A DNA stretch of 64,000 nucleotides from Acinetobacter larvae (GTDB lineage: Bacteria > Pseudomonadota > Gammaproteobacteria > Pseudomonadales > Moraxellaceae): positions 2,852,001 through 2,916,000 of the forward strand of contig NZ_CP016895.1 of assembly GCF_001704115.1 (NCBI RefSeq). Reading direction: 5' to 3'. Positions 41,494 through 49,927 of this stretch are shown in pieces; the stretch's first letter is position 1; every line of letters starts with the position of its first letter. A model generated the notes under the pieces. It ran no database searches. It saw only the letters and a program-made list of their open reading frames with translations, and was not told where the DNA came from. The position numbers and the translations under genes are program-made.

Positions 41494-42525
41494 ATGGCTT
41501 TAGATCAAATTTGGAAACAACAACTTGCCTTGGTCTGTTATGGCAATCAATTTTTAACACAGCATGTAGACATTGAACAATGGATCGAGCATACGATTTT
41601 TAAAAATTATGATTTACAATTCAGATCCTTAGAGCCATCACAACTGTTAGCACAGCATTTTAAAATCTGGCTAACACACTTAAAAGCTCAGGGTGTTAGC
41701 CAGCTTAGTCTGCATCCCAGTAGCTTAATTGCCAGTGAGGCCAATCCCAATCCACAGGTGGAACTATTAGAACTCCCCCATATCATCATCAGTCATCATC
41801 CTAAACAAAAATTTGTGTGGATGATTGGTAAAGAACTGGCAGCATGGGATAGCGAAGGGCTGGCTGAAAATCTTATGCTTGCACAAACCAATGCCAAACA
41901 GCAGCTATGCTTCTGGCGTTATGCACTCCCCAGTAAATATTCCAAACACGTCAATGCAGCACTTAAAGCTGCCAACTGGGATGAGATTGAGCAATATTTA
42001 CAACGCGAATTATTTCAGCATCCTTTTAGTAAGGACTTTATATTTGAGGCATCAAATAATAGCTATACCGGTCTAAACCAAGCAAATGCAAACTCACTGT
42101 TACCCCCAGCATATCCTGTACCGTATATACACCAAAGCTTGTATCGCTTAGATGCTTTGAGCTTACATATAGGTGATTTGATTCAACATCCCTATCAAGA
42201 GACTGGTGAGATTTATCCACCTGAGCAGCAACAACAATTGCGGCAATTTGCAGATAAAATCAGCTTATTACAGCAAAAATTTATCGTCAAAGTCGCCAAC
42301 CACTACCAAACCGCTACACTCACCATGCAGCCAATACCATCAGCGACTGCCACAAACAATGCCAACAGCAGCGCAAATGTGGATCAAATACAACCACAGC
42401 ACAATCCCCCTTATCCCAACATGCCACAACCCGCAGCTAAGCATGAACCACGCCAATCCAATGCTTGGAAACTGGTACTGCTCGTAATTGTGCTGTGCGC
42501 ACTCGCCTATTATTTCGGTTGGTAA
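41494..42525 (+). CDS. Tail-anchored protein of unknown function
   Basis: A 343-residue protein that I do not recognise. Residues 1-280 look soluble, rich in Gln, Leu and aromatic residues, with no signal peptide. A low-complexity Asn/Pro/Gln linker (about 285-322) leads to a single C-terminal hydrophobic helix (LVLLVIVLCALAYYFGW). This predicts a cytoplasmic domain held to the inner membrane by its tail. It sits in the opposite orientation between rplT and pheS, breaking an otherwise conserved gene cluster. Confidence 0.7.
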   Translation: MALDQIWKQQLALVCYGNQFLTQHVDIEQWIEHTIFKNYDLQFRSLEPSQLLAQHFKIWLTHLKAQGVSQLSLHPSSLIASEANPNPQVELLELPHIIISHHPKQKFVWMIGKELAAWDSEGLAENLMLAQTNAKQQLCFWRYALPSKYSKHVNAALKAANWDEIEQYLQRELFQHPFSKDFIFEASNNSYTGLNQANANSLLPPAYPVPYIHQSLYRLDALSLHIGDLIQHPYQETGEIYPPEQQQQLRQFADKISLLQQKFIVKVANHYQTATLTMQPIPSATATNNANSSANVDQIQPQHNPPYPNMPQPAAKHEPRQSNAWKLVLLVIVLCALAYYFGW

Positions 42526-42530
42526 TGCCT

Positions 42531-42625
42531 AAGCCTGATTGCAAGTACTAAGCCTGATGCATAGTCCTGAGTCCAATTACAAATACTCCGTCTGATTGCG
42601 AGTACTGAGTCTAATGGTACATCCG
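42531..42625. repeat. Degenerate 19-bp minisatellite, five units
   Basis: Five consecutive 19-bp units (42531-42549, 42550-42568, 42569-42587, 42588-42606, 42607-42625). The first reads AAGCCTGATTGCAAGTACT, and the others diverge progressively but keep the spacing exactly. It begins six bases after the stop of the tail-anchored gene. Confidence 0.85.
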
Positions 42626-42629
42626 ATCT

Positions 42630-42691
42630 ATTCTAAAACGAGATCCCATTCTAAAACGGCGCAATAACCATAAAACGCAATAGCCATAAAA
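42630..42691. repeat. Two further short duplications next to the minisatellite
   Basis: ATTCTAAAACG occurs at 42630-42640 and 42648-42658. A 16-bp unit, CGCAATAACCATAAAA (42660-42675), is repeated at 42676-42691 with one difference. With the 19-bp array these fill nearly the whole spacer up to the rplT terminator. Confidence 0.85.
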
Positions 42692-42719
42692 AAAGATCGC
42701 ATTGAGCGATCTTTTTTTT
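42688..42719 (-). terminator. Bidirectional terminator of rpmI-rplT
   Basis: Stem GATCGC/GCGATC (42695-42700 and 42706-42711) with loop ATTGA. It is flanked by seven A on the left and eight T on the right, so it works for the minus-strand rplT and for the convergent plus-strand gene. Confidence 0.9.
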
Positions 42720-42734
42720 CATCTAGCAAGATGA

Positions 42735-43094
42735 TTATGCAGCTAATGCACCTTTTGCTGTTTCAGCAAGCGCAGCAAAAGCAACCGCATCATGCATTGC
42801 GATATCAGCAAGAACACGACGGTCGATAATCACTTGTGCTTTTTTCAAGCCAGCGATCATACGGCTGTAAGACAAACCGTTTTGACGCGCACCTGCGTTG
42901 ATACGAGCAATCCATAGAGCACGGAATTGACGTTTCTTTTGACGACGGTCACGGTAAGCATATTGACCTGCTTTGATTACCGCTTGGAACGCTACACGAT
43001 AAACACGTGAACGCGCGCCATAGTAACCTTTAGCACGAGCAAGAATTTTTTTATGACGGCGATGAGCCTGTACACCACGTTTTACACGAGCCAT
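42735..43094 (-). CDS. rplT: 50S ribosomal protein L20
   Basis: A 119-residue basic protein of typical length, with the N-terminal RNA-binding segment [20 protein letters not shown] and [15 protein letters not shown]. It binds 23S rRNA early in 50S assembly and in E. coli represses its own operon. It follows rpmI by 11 bases. Confidence 0.98.
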   Translation of the reverse strand: MARVKRGVQAHRRHKKILARAKGYYGARSRVYRVAFQAVIKAGQYAYRDRRQKKRQFRALWIARINAGARQNGLSYSRMIAGLKKAQVIIDRRVLADIAMHDAVAFAALAETAKGALAA

Positions 43095-43105
43095 TTATAA
43101 TCTCC

Positions 43106-43300
43106 TTAGATGTATGGGCACATACGACGAACTGAAGCAACGTCACTGACGTGAACCATTACACAGCCGCGCAATTGACGGATACGCTTAGCAGATTTTT
43201 TGGTCAAAATGTGGCGTTTAAACGCTTGTTTACGCTTGAAACCGTTCGCAGTCGCCTTAAAGCGTTTAGCTGCACCACGGCGAGTTTTTAACTTTGCCAT
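43106..43300 (-). CDS. rpmI: 50S ribosomal protein L35
   Basis: A 64-residue basic protein, [20 protein letters not shown] at the N-terminus. ATG 43300 is preceded by AGAGG; a longer frame to 43318 is not needed. Unlike in E. coli, infC is not directly upstream: it is 2.5 kb away, with three genes between. rpmI-rplT must therefore have its own promoter, or transcription would have to cross an opposing gene. Confidence 0.97.
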
Positions 43301-43529
43301 AACAACCTCTTTAAGCACCTGTTTGGCTCGTTCGCACCATTGCGATTCGACCTGCAGGTAAGGGAGGCAGTATTCTAATGCATATTGATATAAAACAAAA
43401 GCACATTACTGGCTTGAGATGAATTTTTTCCTGCTCATTTTTGCATTGTTGCATTTGTCGATCTTTGCTCTTGTCTGCTATCAGGTTCTAAGATTAAACT
43501 CGAGCACAATGAATAGCTTGAATTATTAA

Positions 43530-44333
43530 ATGAAGAAAATCTACCTTCTCTTGAGTAACGCGCTGTTTTGGGCAGATGTTAGTCATGCGTCACCCCCTTC
43601 AACAGAACCATTCTCTGAGCAAACATTCACTGCGCAAAGCCCCGCCAAGACCAGCGATACGGAACAACACACGAACAACGCGGCGGCGATCCGCTGGCAG
43701 ACCCCGCCAAATATCCGTTTAAGCTCACACGATTTACGAGAGATTGATCGTGATATTACACTCACCATATATGCCAATGGCATGGGAAAAGTCACACGAG
43801 TTATTATTGAAAAAAGCTCTGGTCTTGCTGCGGTCGATCAAAAAGTGGTCCGCGCTGTATATCGTGCCAGCTTTCAGCCATATCAAGAAAATGGTATTGC
43901 CCAGGCCTTCTTTGTCACACAACCCATTAACTTAAAAAACCCTAGTGCATTGACAACGCAGGACAACACATCAGGGCAAACCTGCCATGTTGCATTTAAC
44001 TCTTGGGTTTGGTCACAACAAATAGCAGGTGTGACAACAGCCTTTCGATATAAAAAACCGTTGCCACTTTCTTTGGATCCCAAACAGCTTCAAGGGCAAG
44101 ATCGTCATATTGATCTACAATTTAAACTGTCGCGTAACAATGTCATTTCGGACGTTAAACTACTCAAAAGCTCAGGTGACCATACCATTGATAAAGAAGT
44201 GCTGCACATATTTGCAAACTATGCAGAGATCAACGCCAAACCCAAATTTTGGCAGTTTTATAAACGCACCATGACAGATCAAATTCAACTCAAACTCCAC
44301 CACTGTTCAGCGAAGCCGATCACACAGGAATGA
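43530..44333 (+). CDS. Exported protein with two TonB-C-like domains
   Basis: A 267-residue protein. The N-terminus looks like a signal peptide (MKKIYLLLSNALF...SHA). After a Thr/Gln-rich stretch come two segments that each resemble a TonB C-terminal domain: residues 68-134 (ITLTIYANGMGKVTRVIIEK, SSGLAAVDQKVVRAV, SFQPYQENG) and 190-257 (IDLQFKLSRNNVISDVKLLK, SSGDHTIDKEV). There is no proline-rich spacer and no ExbB/D-type membrane anchor if the signal is cleaved. Two cysteines (152, 259) could form a disulfide. The TonB-C assignment is by pattern only. It is one of three genes between infC and rpmI. Confidence 0.6.
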   Translation: MKKIYLLLSNALFWADVSHASPPSTEPFSEQTFTAQSPAKTSDTEQHTNNAAAIRWQTPPNIRLSSHDLREIDRDITLTIYANGMGKVTRVIIEKSSGLAAVDQKVVRAVYRASFQPYQENGIAQAFFVTQPINLKNPSALTTQDNTSGQTCHVAFNSWVWSQQIAGVTTAFRYKKPLPLSLDPKQLQGQDRHIDLQFKLSRNNVISDVKLLKSSGDHTIDKEVLHIFANYAEINAKPKFWQFYKRTMTDQIQLKLHHCSAKPITQE

Positions 44334-44502
44334 ATACCATGCACAGCCACACTCATCCTTCGGTTTGAATTAAACCACTGCAACGCGTGTGATGGTTATG
44401 GCTTTTCATTTGCTTTATGAAGCAGAATCCTAAGCTTAGCACCGATAACAAACGAGTATAACGAAAGGAGATCTATCGCTAAATAGCTATTACTGTCAAT
44501 CA

Positions 44503-45120
44503 CTAAAGCTCTATTGCTAAAGCACGTTGCACGGCAGGTCGAGCTTGTATACGCGCAATATAAGCCGCCACATTGGGATAATCCGCCAGATCGATACTTT
44601 GCCATGCATAAGACAACAGCCAAGGGAAAATAGCCATATCGGCAATCGAGTATGCACCGCAGACATAGTCTTGACCAATTAACTGCTGCTCTAAAACCTT
44701 ATATAATCTTTTTGATTCATTGATATAACGCTGTTGCGCATAGTCAATTTGTACTGGTGCAAAACGATTAAAATGGTGGTTTTGCCCAAGCATTGGTCCT
44801 AAGCCTCCCATTTGCCACATCAACCATTGCTCAACTTGCACACGCTGTAATTCATCTTGCGGATAAAACTGCCCTGTTTTTCGTCCTAGATATTGTAAAA
44901 TCGCGCCGGATTCAAATACTGAAATGGCTTGTCCTTGTGGTCCATCCTGATCGACAATTGCTGGAATTTTATTATTAGGCGAGATTTTTAAAAAATCTGC
45001 TTGGAATTGATCATTCTCACCAATATTAATCGGAATAATTTGATAAGGCAGTTTCATTTCTTCTAATGCAATACTAATTTTACGACCATTTGGGGTTCCC
45101 CAATAATATAAATCAATCAT
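44503..45120 (-). CDS. yfcG: YfcG-type glutathione transferase / disulfide reductase
   Basis: A 205-residue two-domain glutathione transferase. MIDLYYWGTPNGRKISIALEE, then ISPNNKIPAIVD and the segment QMGGLGPMLGQNHHFN, match E. coli YfcG closely, a nu-class enzyme that binds two glutathiones and reduces disulfides. ATG 45120 has AAGG seven bases upstream; the frame reaches 45189 without one. It is on the same strand as infC and rpmI but interrupts that ancestral pair. Confidence 0.87.
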   Translation of the reverse strand: MIDLYYWGTPNGRKISIALEEMKLPYQIIPINIGENDQFQADFLKISPNNKIPAIVDQDGPQGQAISVFESGAILQYLGRKTGQFYPQDELQRVQVEQWLMWQMGGLGPMLGQNHHFNRFAPVQIDYAQQRYINESKRLYKVLEQQLIGQDYVCGAYSIADMAIFPWLLSYAWQSIDLADYPNVAAYIARIQARPAVQRALAIEL

Positions 45121-45216
45121 CCTTATACCTTTTTTCTCATGATAGCTGTTGCTTGTAACATGCCGAGCAGACAGCGTCAATCTATTCAAGCTTGCACCCT
45201 CTACACGATGCGCAAG

Positions 45217-45555
45217 CTATGGCTTGTGACCTTGTGCCGCAGCGTTCAACAAATATTTTTGCGCTTGTAAGCCCACAAAACGTCGACCTGGATTATCCCC
45301 TTGTATCCACTCTGGTACCGAAAATAAATCAAATAAGCCTACTTTAACCAAAGTCGGAATTGCCATAGTTAACTCATGTTCGACTTCACCACGTTGTCCT
45401 TGATTATACAGTTGTATGTTCATCAGCATGGTCGCTACAGTACCAGTTTGCACCCGACTACCATCTTTTAATTCTACTGTAGCAAGTACTTGCCCTTCTT
45501 TTACAACTTTTTGATTAATATGTGATAATTCAGCTGTACCTGTTACTTCTGACAT
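45217..45555 (-). CDS. Small protein of unknown function
   Basis: A 112-residue soluble protein that I do not recognise. No signal peptide or membrane helix is visible. It contains ATVELKDGSRVQTGTVATML and MAIPTLVKVGLFDLFSVPEW, which suggest a small alpha/beta domain. ATG 45555 has an excellent GGGAGG five bases upstream. It precedes yfcG by 97 bases in the same orientation, so a two-gene transcript is possible. Confidence 0.7.
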   Translation of the reverse strand: MSEVTGTAELSHINQKVVKEGQVLATVELKDGSRVQTGTVATMLMNIQLYNQGQRGEVEHELTMAIPTLVKVGLFDLFSVPEWIQGDNPGRRFVGLQAQKYLLNAAAQGHKP

Positions 45556-45772
45556 CTTCACCTCCCATTAGAACCAATCTGTCGATATACCATAATTCAT
45601 TTAAAATGAACACAGCAAGCATTTCAGTAAAAACTGTTAAAAAATAAACTGCTATATTTTTCTAAAACCATTTTCCCTGCTAAACTTTTTTCTTCTAAGT
45701 TTTTCCTTCTAAATCTTTTCTTTCAACCTATTTTTTCCACACCATAAACTCACCAAGCCCTCTTTTTGAAAG

Positions 45773-45799
45773 AAAAAAAAGCACTGCTGCGTGCAGTGC
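45773..45799 (-). terminator. thrS-infC terminator
   Basis: Minus strand stem GCACTGC/GCAGTGC (45793-45799 and 45781-45787) followed by eight T (plus-strand A-run 45773-45780). It lies right after the infC stop, so rpmI-rplT is transcriptionally separate. The adjoining plus-strand stretch 45655-45740 is almost all pyrimidine. Confidence 0.9.
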
Positions 45800-45817
45800 T
45801 TCTTTTGTCTGAGTGTG

Positions 45818-46369
45818 TTACTTTTTCTTTTTCGGTCCAAGTAACATCCCCATCTGCCGACCTTCCATTTTCGGTGCTTGCTCTACCACACCAAATTCAG
45901 CAACGTCAGTTTCAATTTTCTTCAACTGAGCTAGACCCAATTGTTGATGCGCCATTTCACGTCCACGGAAACGCAAAGTAATTTTTACTTTATTGCCGTC
46001 TTCAAGGAAGCGAATAATGGCACGTAATTTGACGTTGTAATCACCGACATCGGTACCAGGACGCAACTTAATTTCTTTCACTTGAACTTGATGTTGTTTC
46101 TTTTTCGCATCTTTCTGCTTTTGTTTCAAGTCAAATAAATGCTTGTTAAAGTCCATGATTTTACAAACAGGTGGTTCTGCATTGGCAACAATCTCAACCA
46201 AATCAAGATCCGCTTCTTCTGCAGCACGAAGTGCCTCAGTCAAAGAAACAATCCCTCTTTGTTCTCCATCTGCTGCAACGAGGCGCACTTCTTTTGCACG
46301 GATCTCGTTATTTAATGCAGGACGATTGCTTTTAGCACCTTGTTGTTGGTTACGATCAGGCTGTTTAAT
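45818..46369 (-). CDS. infC: Translation initiation factor IF-3, AUU start
   Basis: A 183-residue IF-3. The N domain ([20 protein letters not shown]), a lysine-rich linker ([11 protein letters not shown]) and the C domain ([12 protein letters not shown]) are all present. A GTG at 46288 would truncate the N domain, but the frame continues in register to ATT at 46369, preceded by GGAG eight bases upstream. This gives the family length (E. coli 180). IF-3 genes are known for AUU starts that allow autorepression. The Shine-Dalgarno overlaps the end of thrS. Confidence 0.95.
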   Translation of the reverse strand: MKQPDRNQQQGAKSNRPALNNEIRAKEVRLVAADGEQRGIVSLTEALRAAEEADLDLVEIVANAEPPVCKIMDFNKHLFDLKQKQKDAKKKQHQVQVKEIKLRPGTDVGDYNVKLRAIIRFLEDGNKVKITLRFRGREMAHQQLGLAQLKKIETDVAEFGVVEQAPKMEGRQMGMLLGPKKKK

Positions 46370-46374
46370 CTTTC

Positions 46375-48297
46375 TTACTCCACAATATACCGGCCACGTT
46401 CGGCGACGGCTGCTTTCACTAAGTCAATAAAGTCTGCAATTGACATAGTCCCTAAATTTTTACCAGAACGCGTACGGACGTTCACTGTACCTTCCTCGAC
46501 TTCACGGTCACCTAGAACCAAAAGATAAGGAATACGTTCTAATGTACGTTCACGAATCTTAAAGCCGATTTTCTCATTTCTCAAGTCAGAAATTACACGA
46601 ATTCCACTTTGTTGCAATTGTGCGACAACAGACTCGACAGCAGATGCCTGTGCATCGGTAATATTCATGACACAAGCTTGAATAGGCGCTAACCATGGTG
46701 GCATAAAGCCCGCATAGTGTTCGATGAGTATACCAATAAAACGTTCAAAGCTACCTAAGATCGCACGGTGTAACATAATTGGATAATCGCGATCGTTATC
46801 CTCAGTCACAAAAGTGGCATCCAAACGTTCTGGCATATTTGGATCACATTGAATAGTACCACATTGCCATACGCGACCTAGACAGTCTTTTAGAGAAAAT
46901 TCAATTTTTGGACCATAGAATGCACCTTCACCCGGTTGTAAATCCCATGGTAATCCAGCTGCATCTAAAGCATCTGCTAAAGCTTTTTCTGCGGTATCCC
47001 ACATTTCTTCACTGCCGACACGTTTTTCAGGACGTGTTGAGAGTTTCATTTGTACTTCTTCAAAACCAAAGTCTTTATATACATCTAAAGTCAGCTGGAT
47101 AAACTTTGCCACTTCATCTGCAATTTGAGATTTGGTACAGAAAATATGTGCATCATCTTGGGTAAAACCGCGCACTCGCATAATACCATGTAAAGAACCA
47201 GAAGGTTCATTACGATGACAAGAACCAAATTCTGCCAAACGTAATGGTAATTCGCGATATGACTTAAGCCCTTGATTGAATACTTGTACATGACAAGGAC
47301 AGTTCATGGGTTTCACTGCATATTCACGACTTTCCGAATGTGTGGTGAACATGTTTTCGGCATAGTTTTCAGCGTGACCTGATTTTTTCCACAAACTGAG
47401 ATCGACCACTTGTGGGGTACGAATTTCTTGGTAGCCATTGTCTTTTTGCACTTGACGCATATATTGTTCAAGTACTTGATAGATGGTCCAACCATTGGGA
47501 TGCCAAAACACCATGCCGGGTGCTTCTTCTTGTAAATGGAATAAATCAAGCGCTTTACCAATACGACGGTGATCGCGTTTTTCCGCTTCTTCGATCCGTT
47601 TGATATAAGCCGCGAGTTCTTTTTTATCTGCCCAAGCGGTGCCATAAATACGTTGTAGCTGTTCATTCTTGGCATCACCGCGCCAATAAGCCCCAGAAAT
47701 TTTGGTCAGCTTGAATGCTTTTAAAAATTTAGTATTGGGAACGTGCGGTCCACGGCACATATCGACATATTCTTGATGATAATACAAGCCCATCGCTTGC
47801 TCATCGGGCATGTCTTCAACCAGACGTAATTTATAGTCTTCGCCACGTTGGCTGAACAATTCAATCACTTCCGCACGTGGTGTCATCTTCTTAATGACAT
47901 CGTAGTCTTGTTCAATCAACTGTTTCATGCGTGCTTCAACAGCGGCAAGATCTTCTAAAGTAAATGGACGTGGCATCCAGATGTCGTAATAAAAGCCTTC
48001 TTCGATCACTGGACCAATGACCATTTTCGCTTCAGGAAAGAGTTGTTTCACTGCGTGCCCAACAAGATGCGCACAAGAGTGACGAATGATTTCTACACCT
48101 TCACTGTCTTTTGGAGTAATAATGTGTACCGTAGCGTCTTCTGTAATCAGATCAGATGCATCGACTAAACGACCATCTATGCGACCTGCCACAGTATTCT
48201 TTGCCAAACCTGGTCCAATACTTTGTGCAAGTTGCATAACAGAAATTGCTTGATCAAAACTTTTTTGATCGCCATTCGGTAGTGTAATAACAGGCAT
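46375..48297 (-). CDS. thrS: Threonyl-tRNA synthetase
   Basis: A 640-residue class II synthetase: TGS domain, editing domain with [16 protein letters not shown], catalytic core with the zinc cysteine in [10 protein letters not shown], and anticodon-binding domain. Length matches E. coli (642). ATG 48297 has AAGGA seven bases upstream; the frame extends to 48330. Its stop lies five bases before the infC AUU start. Confidence 0.98.
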   Translation of the reverse strand: MPVITLPNGDQKSFDQAISVMQLAQSIGPGLAKNTVAGRIDGRLVDASDLITEDATVHIITPKDSEGVEIIRHSCAHLVGHAVKQLFPEAKMVIGPVIEEGFYYDIWMPRPFTLEDLAAVEARMKQLIEQDYDVIKKMTPRAEVIELFSQRGEDYKLRLVEDMPDEQAMGLYYHQEYVDMCRGPHVPNTKFLKAFKLTKISGAYWRGDAKNEQLQRIYGTAWADKKELAAYIKRIEEAEKRDHRRIGKALDLFHLQEEAPGMVFWHPNGWTIYQVLEQYMRQVQKDNGYQEIRTPQVVDLSLWKKSGHAENYAENMFTTHSESREYAVKPMNCPCHVQVFNQGLKSYRELPLRLAEFGSCHRNEPSGSLHGIMRVRGFTQDDAHIFCTKSQIADEVAKFIQLTLDVYKDFGFEEVQMKLSTRPEKRVGSEEMWDTAEKALADALDAAGLPWDLQPGEGAFYGPKIEFSLKDCLGRVWQCGTIQCDPNMPERLDATFVTEDNDRDYPIMLHRAILGSFERFIGILIEHYAGFMPPWLAPIQACVMNITDAQASAVESVVAQLQQSGIRVISDLRNEKIGFKIRERTLERIPYLLVLGDREVEEGTVNVRTRSGKNLGTMSIADFIDLVKAAVAERGRYIVE

Positions 48298-48749
48298 AAA
48301 AAAATCCTTAAGGAGTGATGCCCCATACATAAGAGCATATCACCGCGAGATTAAAATCGAGGAAAACCCAAAAATAAAATCGGTGTTGAGAAAAATAATG
48401 GTTAAATTTTACAACGATACGTTAGATTAATAAACCTTTCTCAGCATTTTATATGCATCAACTGCAAGAAAATAATCTTGTCATTGATATATAGAACATA
48501 ATGAACAACTCACAATAAAGGTAAAATATATAAAAACAATAATATGTATTTATTTTACCTTTTATATTGGGCGCATTAAAAATGATTAAACTAAAATCAA
48601 ATTTTGCTTAGCTAGGATGACCGAGCAGAAAGCTCGGCGACGTACAATATCTAGATCAGCTCACATGGACGAATCACGTGTCTATAAACCTATAACGTAT
48701 AAGCGATAAATCATGCATCTATAAATCAAACCCCTATAAATCAAGCATC
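48298..48749. other. Spacer upstream of thrS
   Basis: About 450 A+T-rich bases holding the thrS leader. There is a small hairpin CCGAGC/GCTCGG (48621-48626 and 48632-48637) without T-run, and a 15-bp tandem repeat at its right end. I see no gene and no recognisable operator-like mimic of tRNA-Thr. Confidence 0.4.
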
Positions 48750-48750
48750 T
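48706..48750. repeat. Three 15-bp tandem repeats at a gene 3' end
   Basis: Units at 48706-48720, 48721-48735 and 48736-48750, each starting ATAAATCA. The last unit touches the stop codon (48750-48752) of the minus-strand gene. Confidence 0.88.
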
Positions 48751-49463
48751 TAATACTGTGGATTTTGAGGGTTTTCATGAATAAACTGATGAATCGTTCT
48801 AAAAGCAGGTTTATTCCTTAACCCCAATTCATATTCTATATCCTCTAATTTCCCCACAAATGCCTGTACTTGATTATGTTGCAACAACTGACGTATTTTT
48901 TCTATCCGTTCCGTCGCTTTCATATCCAGCCAGCCTATTAGGACTGCCGTTTCCGGACTTAACATCATACTCACAGTAGATGATGCCGATTCAAGTTGAC
49001 TGCGTTCCAATATTTCATCAAAAACCAAAAGAATTTCACTACGAAAATCTGGATACTTCAATGCCAGCTTTCCTAAACTTTCAGTTAATATAAAAATATT
49101 TTCTAATGGCATGGTTCGACAAGCTTGCAGCAAGTATGGAACTGTTCTCACCCCCATCATTTCAAATATAAAAACATAGCTGCTACTCCATTCATCATCT
49201 TGTAAATTGACTTGATGCAAAAAAGATAAGATTTCAGGGCAAGCTTCGACATATTTTAAGCCACCTAAAGCATATAAGGCATAATGCATCGCAAAATACT
49301 CAGCATCCACACCAAAATAAAATGCCGTATCCGTCGCAATATCTAGTAATTCATCCGTATCTTCCAAGGTGATATCAAATGACGTCAAACTTTGCGCAAA
49401 ATGATGTAATTGCGTCGGATTACCAGCAGGGCTAGGGAGACTTAGTAACATTTGTATTAACAT
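48750..49463 (-). CDS. Helical protein of unknown function, HEAT-like
   Basis: A 237-residue soluble, acidic protein that I do not recognise. It appears wholly alpha-helical, with repeated helix pairs (for example DTAFYFGVDAEYFAMHYALYA and EILSFLHQVNL, ESLGKLALKYPDF) that recall HEAT-type repeats. No catalytic motif is visible. ATG 49463 has GGAG five bases upstream. It stands alone between thrS and an acyl-CoA synthetase gene that diverges from it. Confidence 0.65.
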   Translation of the reverse strand: MLIQMLLSLPSPAGNPTQLHHFAQSLTSFDITLEDTDELLDIATDTAFYFGVDAEYFAMHYALYALGGLKYVEACPEILSFLHQVNLQDDEWSSSYVFIFEMMGVRTVPYLLQACRTMPLENIFILTESLGKLALKYPDFRSEILLVFDEILERSQLESASSTVSMMLSPETAVLIGWLDMKATERIEKIRQLLQHNQVQAFVGKLEDIEYELGLRNKPAFRTIHQFIHENPQNPQY

Positions 49464-49927
49464 TGGTTCTCCGCCATTTTATTTAATGAAATTATTTTTT
49501 ATGATTCTATCTTAAATTATGACAGCGCTGATATATATGCGCTGAGCTCAGCACTCAGTTGTTTAAAAAAGCAACATTTTATAAAACCCTAGCAAAGAAC
49601 GAAGATACTGTATGTAGAAATTCGATCAAATGCAGCAGCTTATCGCGGTAATAAAAAATGTATAATGCTGGAGTATTGCAACGGATAAAACAGCATCGCA
49701 ACGACAATAACAACACTTAACCACACTAAAAGTTGCCGCACTTTAAACGGTATAGAATAGAAAAGTAATTTAATTTCAATGGGGCTATTGCTTAAATTCG
49801 CCGCTATACTCGACTAAAGCCTAAATGTCAGCCCAAGCAAAACACTTTATCTTTTAAACTGCATGACTGAGGAATAGTCATCATAAAGATAGCCAATAAA
49901 AAAACTGAAACAAATGGAGTTGTAGCA
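49464..49927. other. Divergent spacer with overlapping palindromes
   Basis: About 460 bases between the helical protein gene and the acyl-CoA synthetase gene. It contains CAGCGC/GCGCTG (49523-49528 and 49539-49544) overlapping a perfect palindrome GCTGAGCTCAGC (49541-49552). No gene is visible. The symmetric elements could be operators. Confidence 0.4.

Noticed and set aside
48298..48749. tRNA-Thr-like operator upstream of thrS
   Set aside because: E. coli thrS has such operators, but I found no anticodon-arm-like hairpin with a CGU-type loop in this leader.
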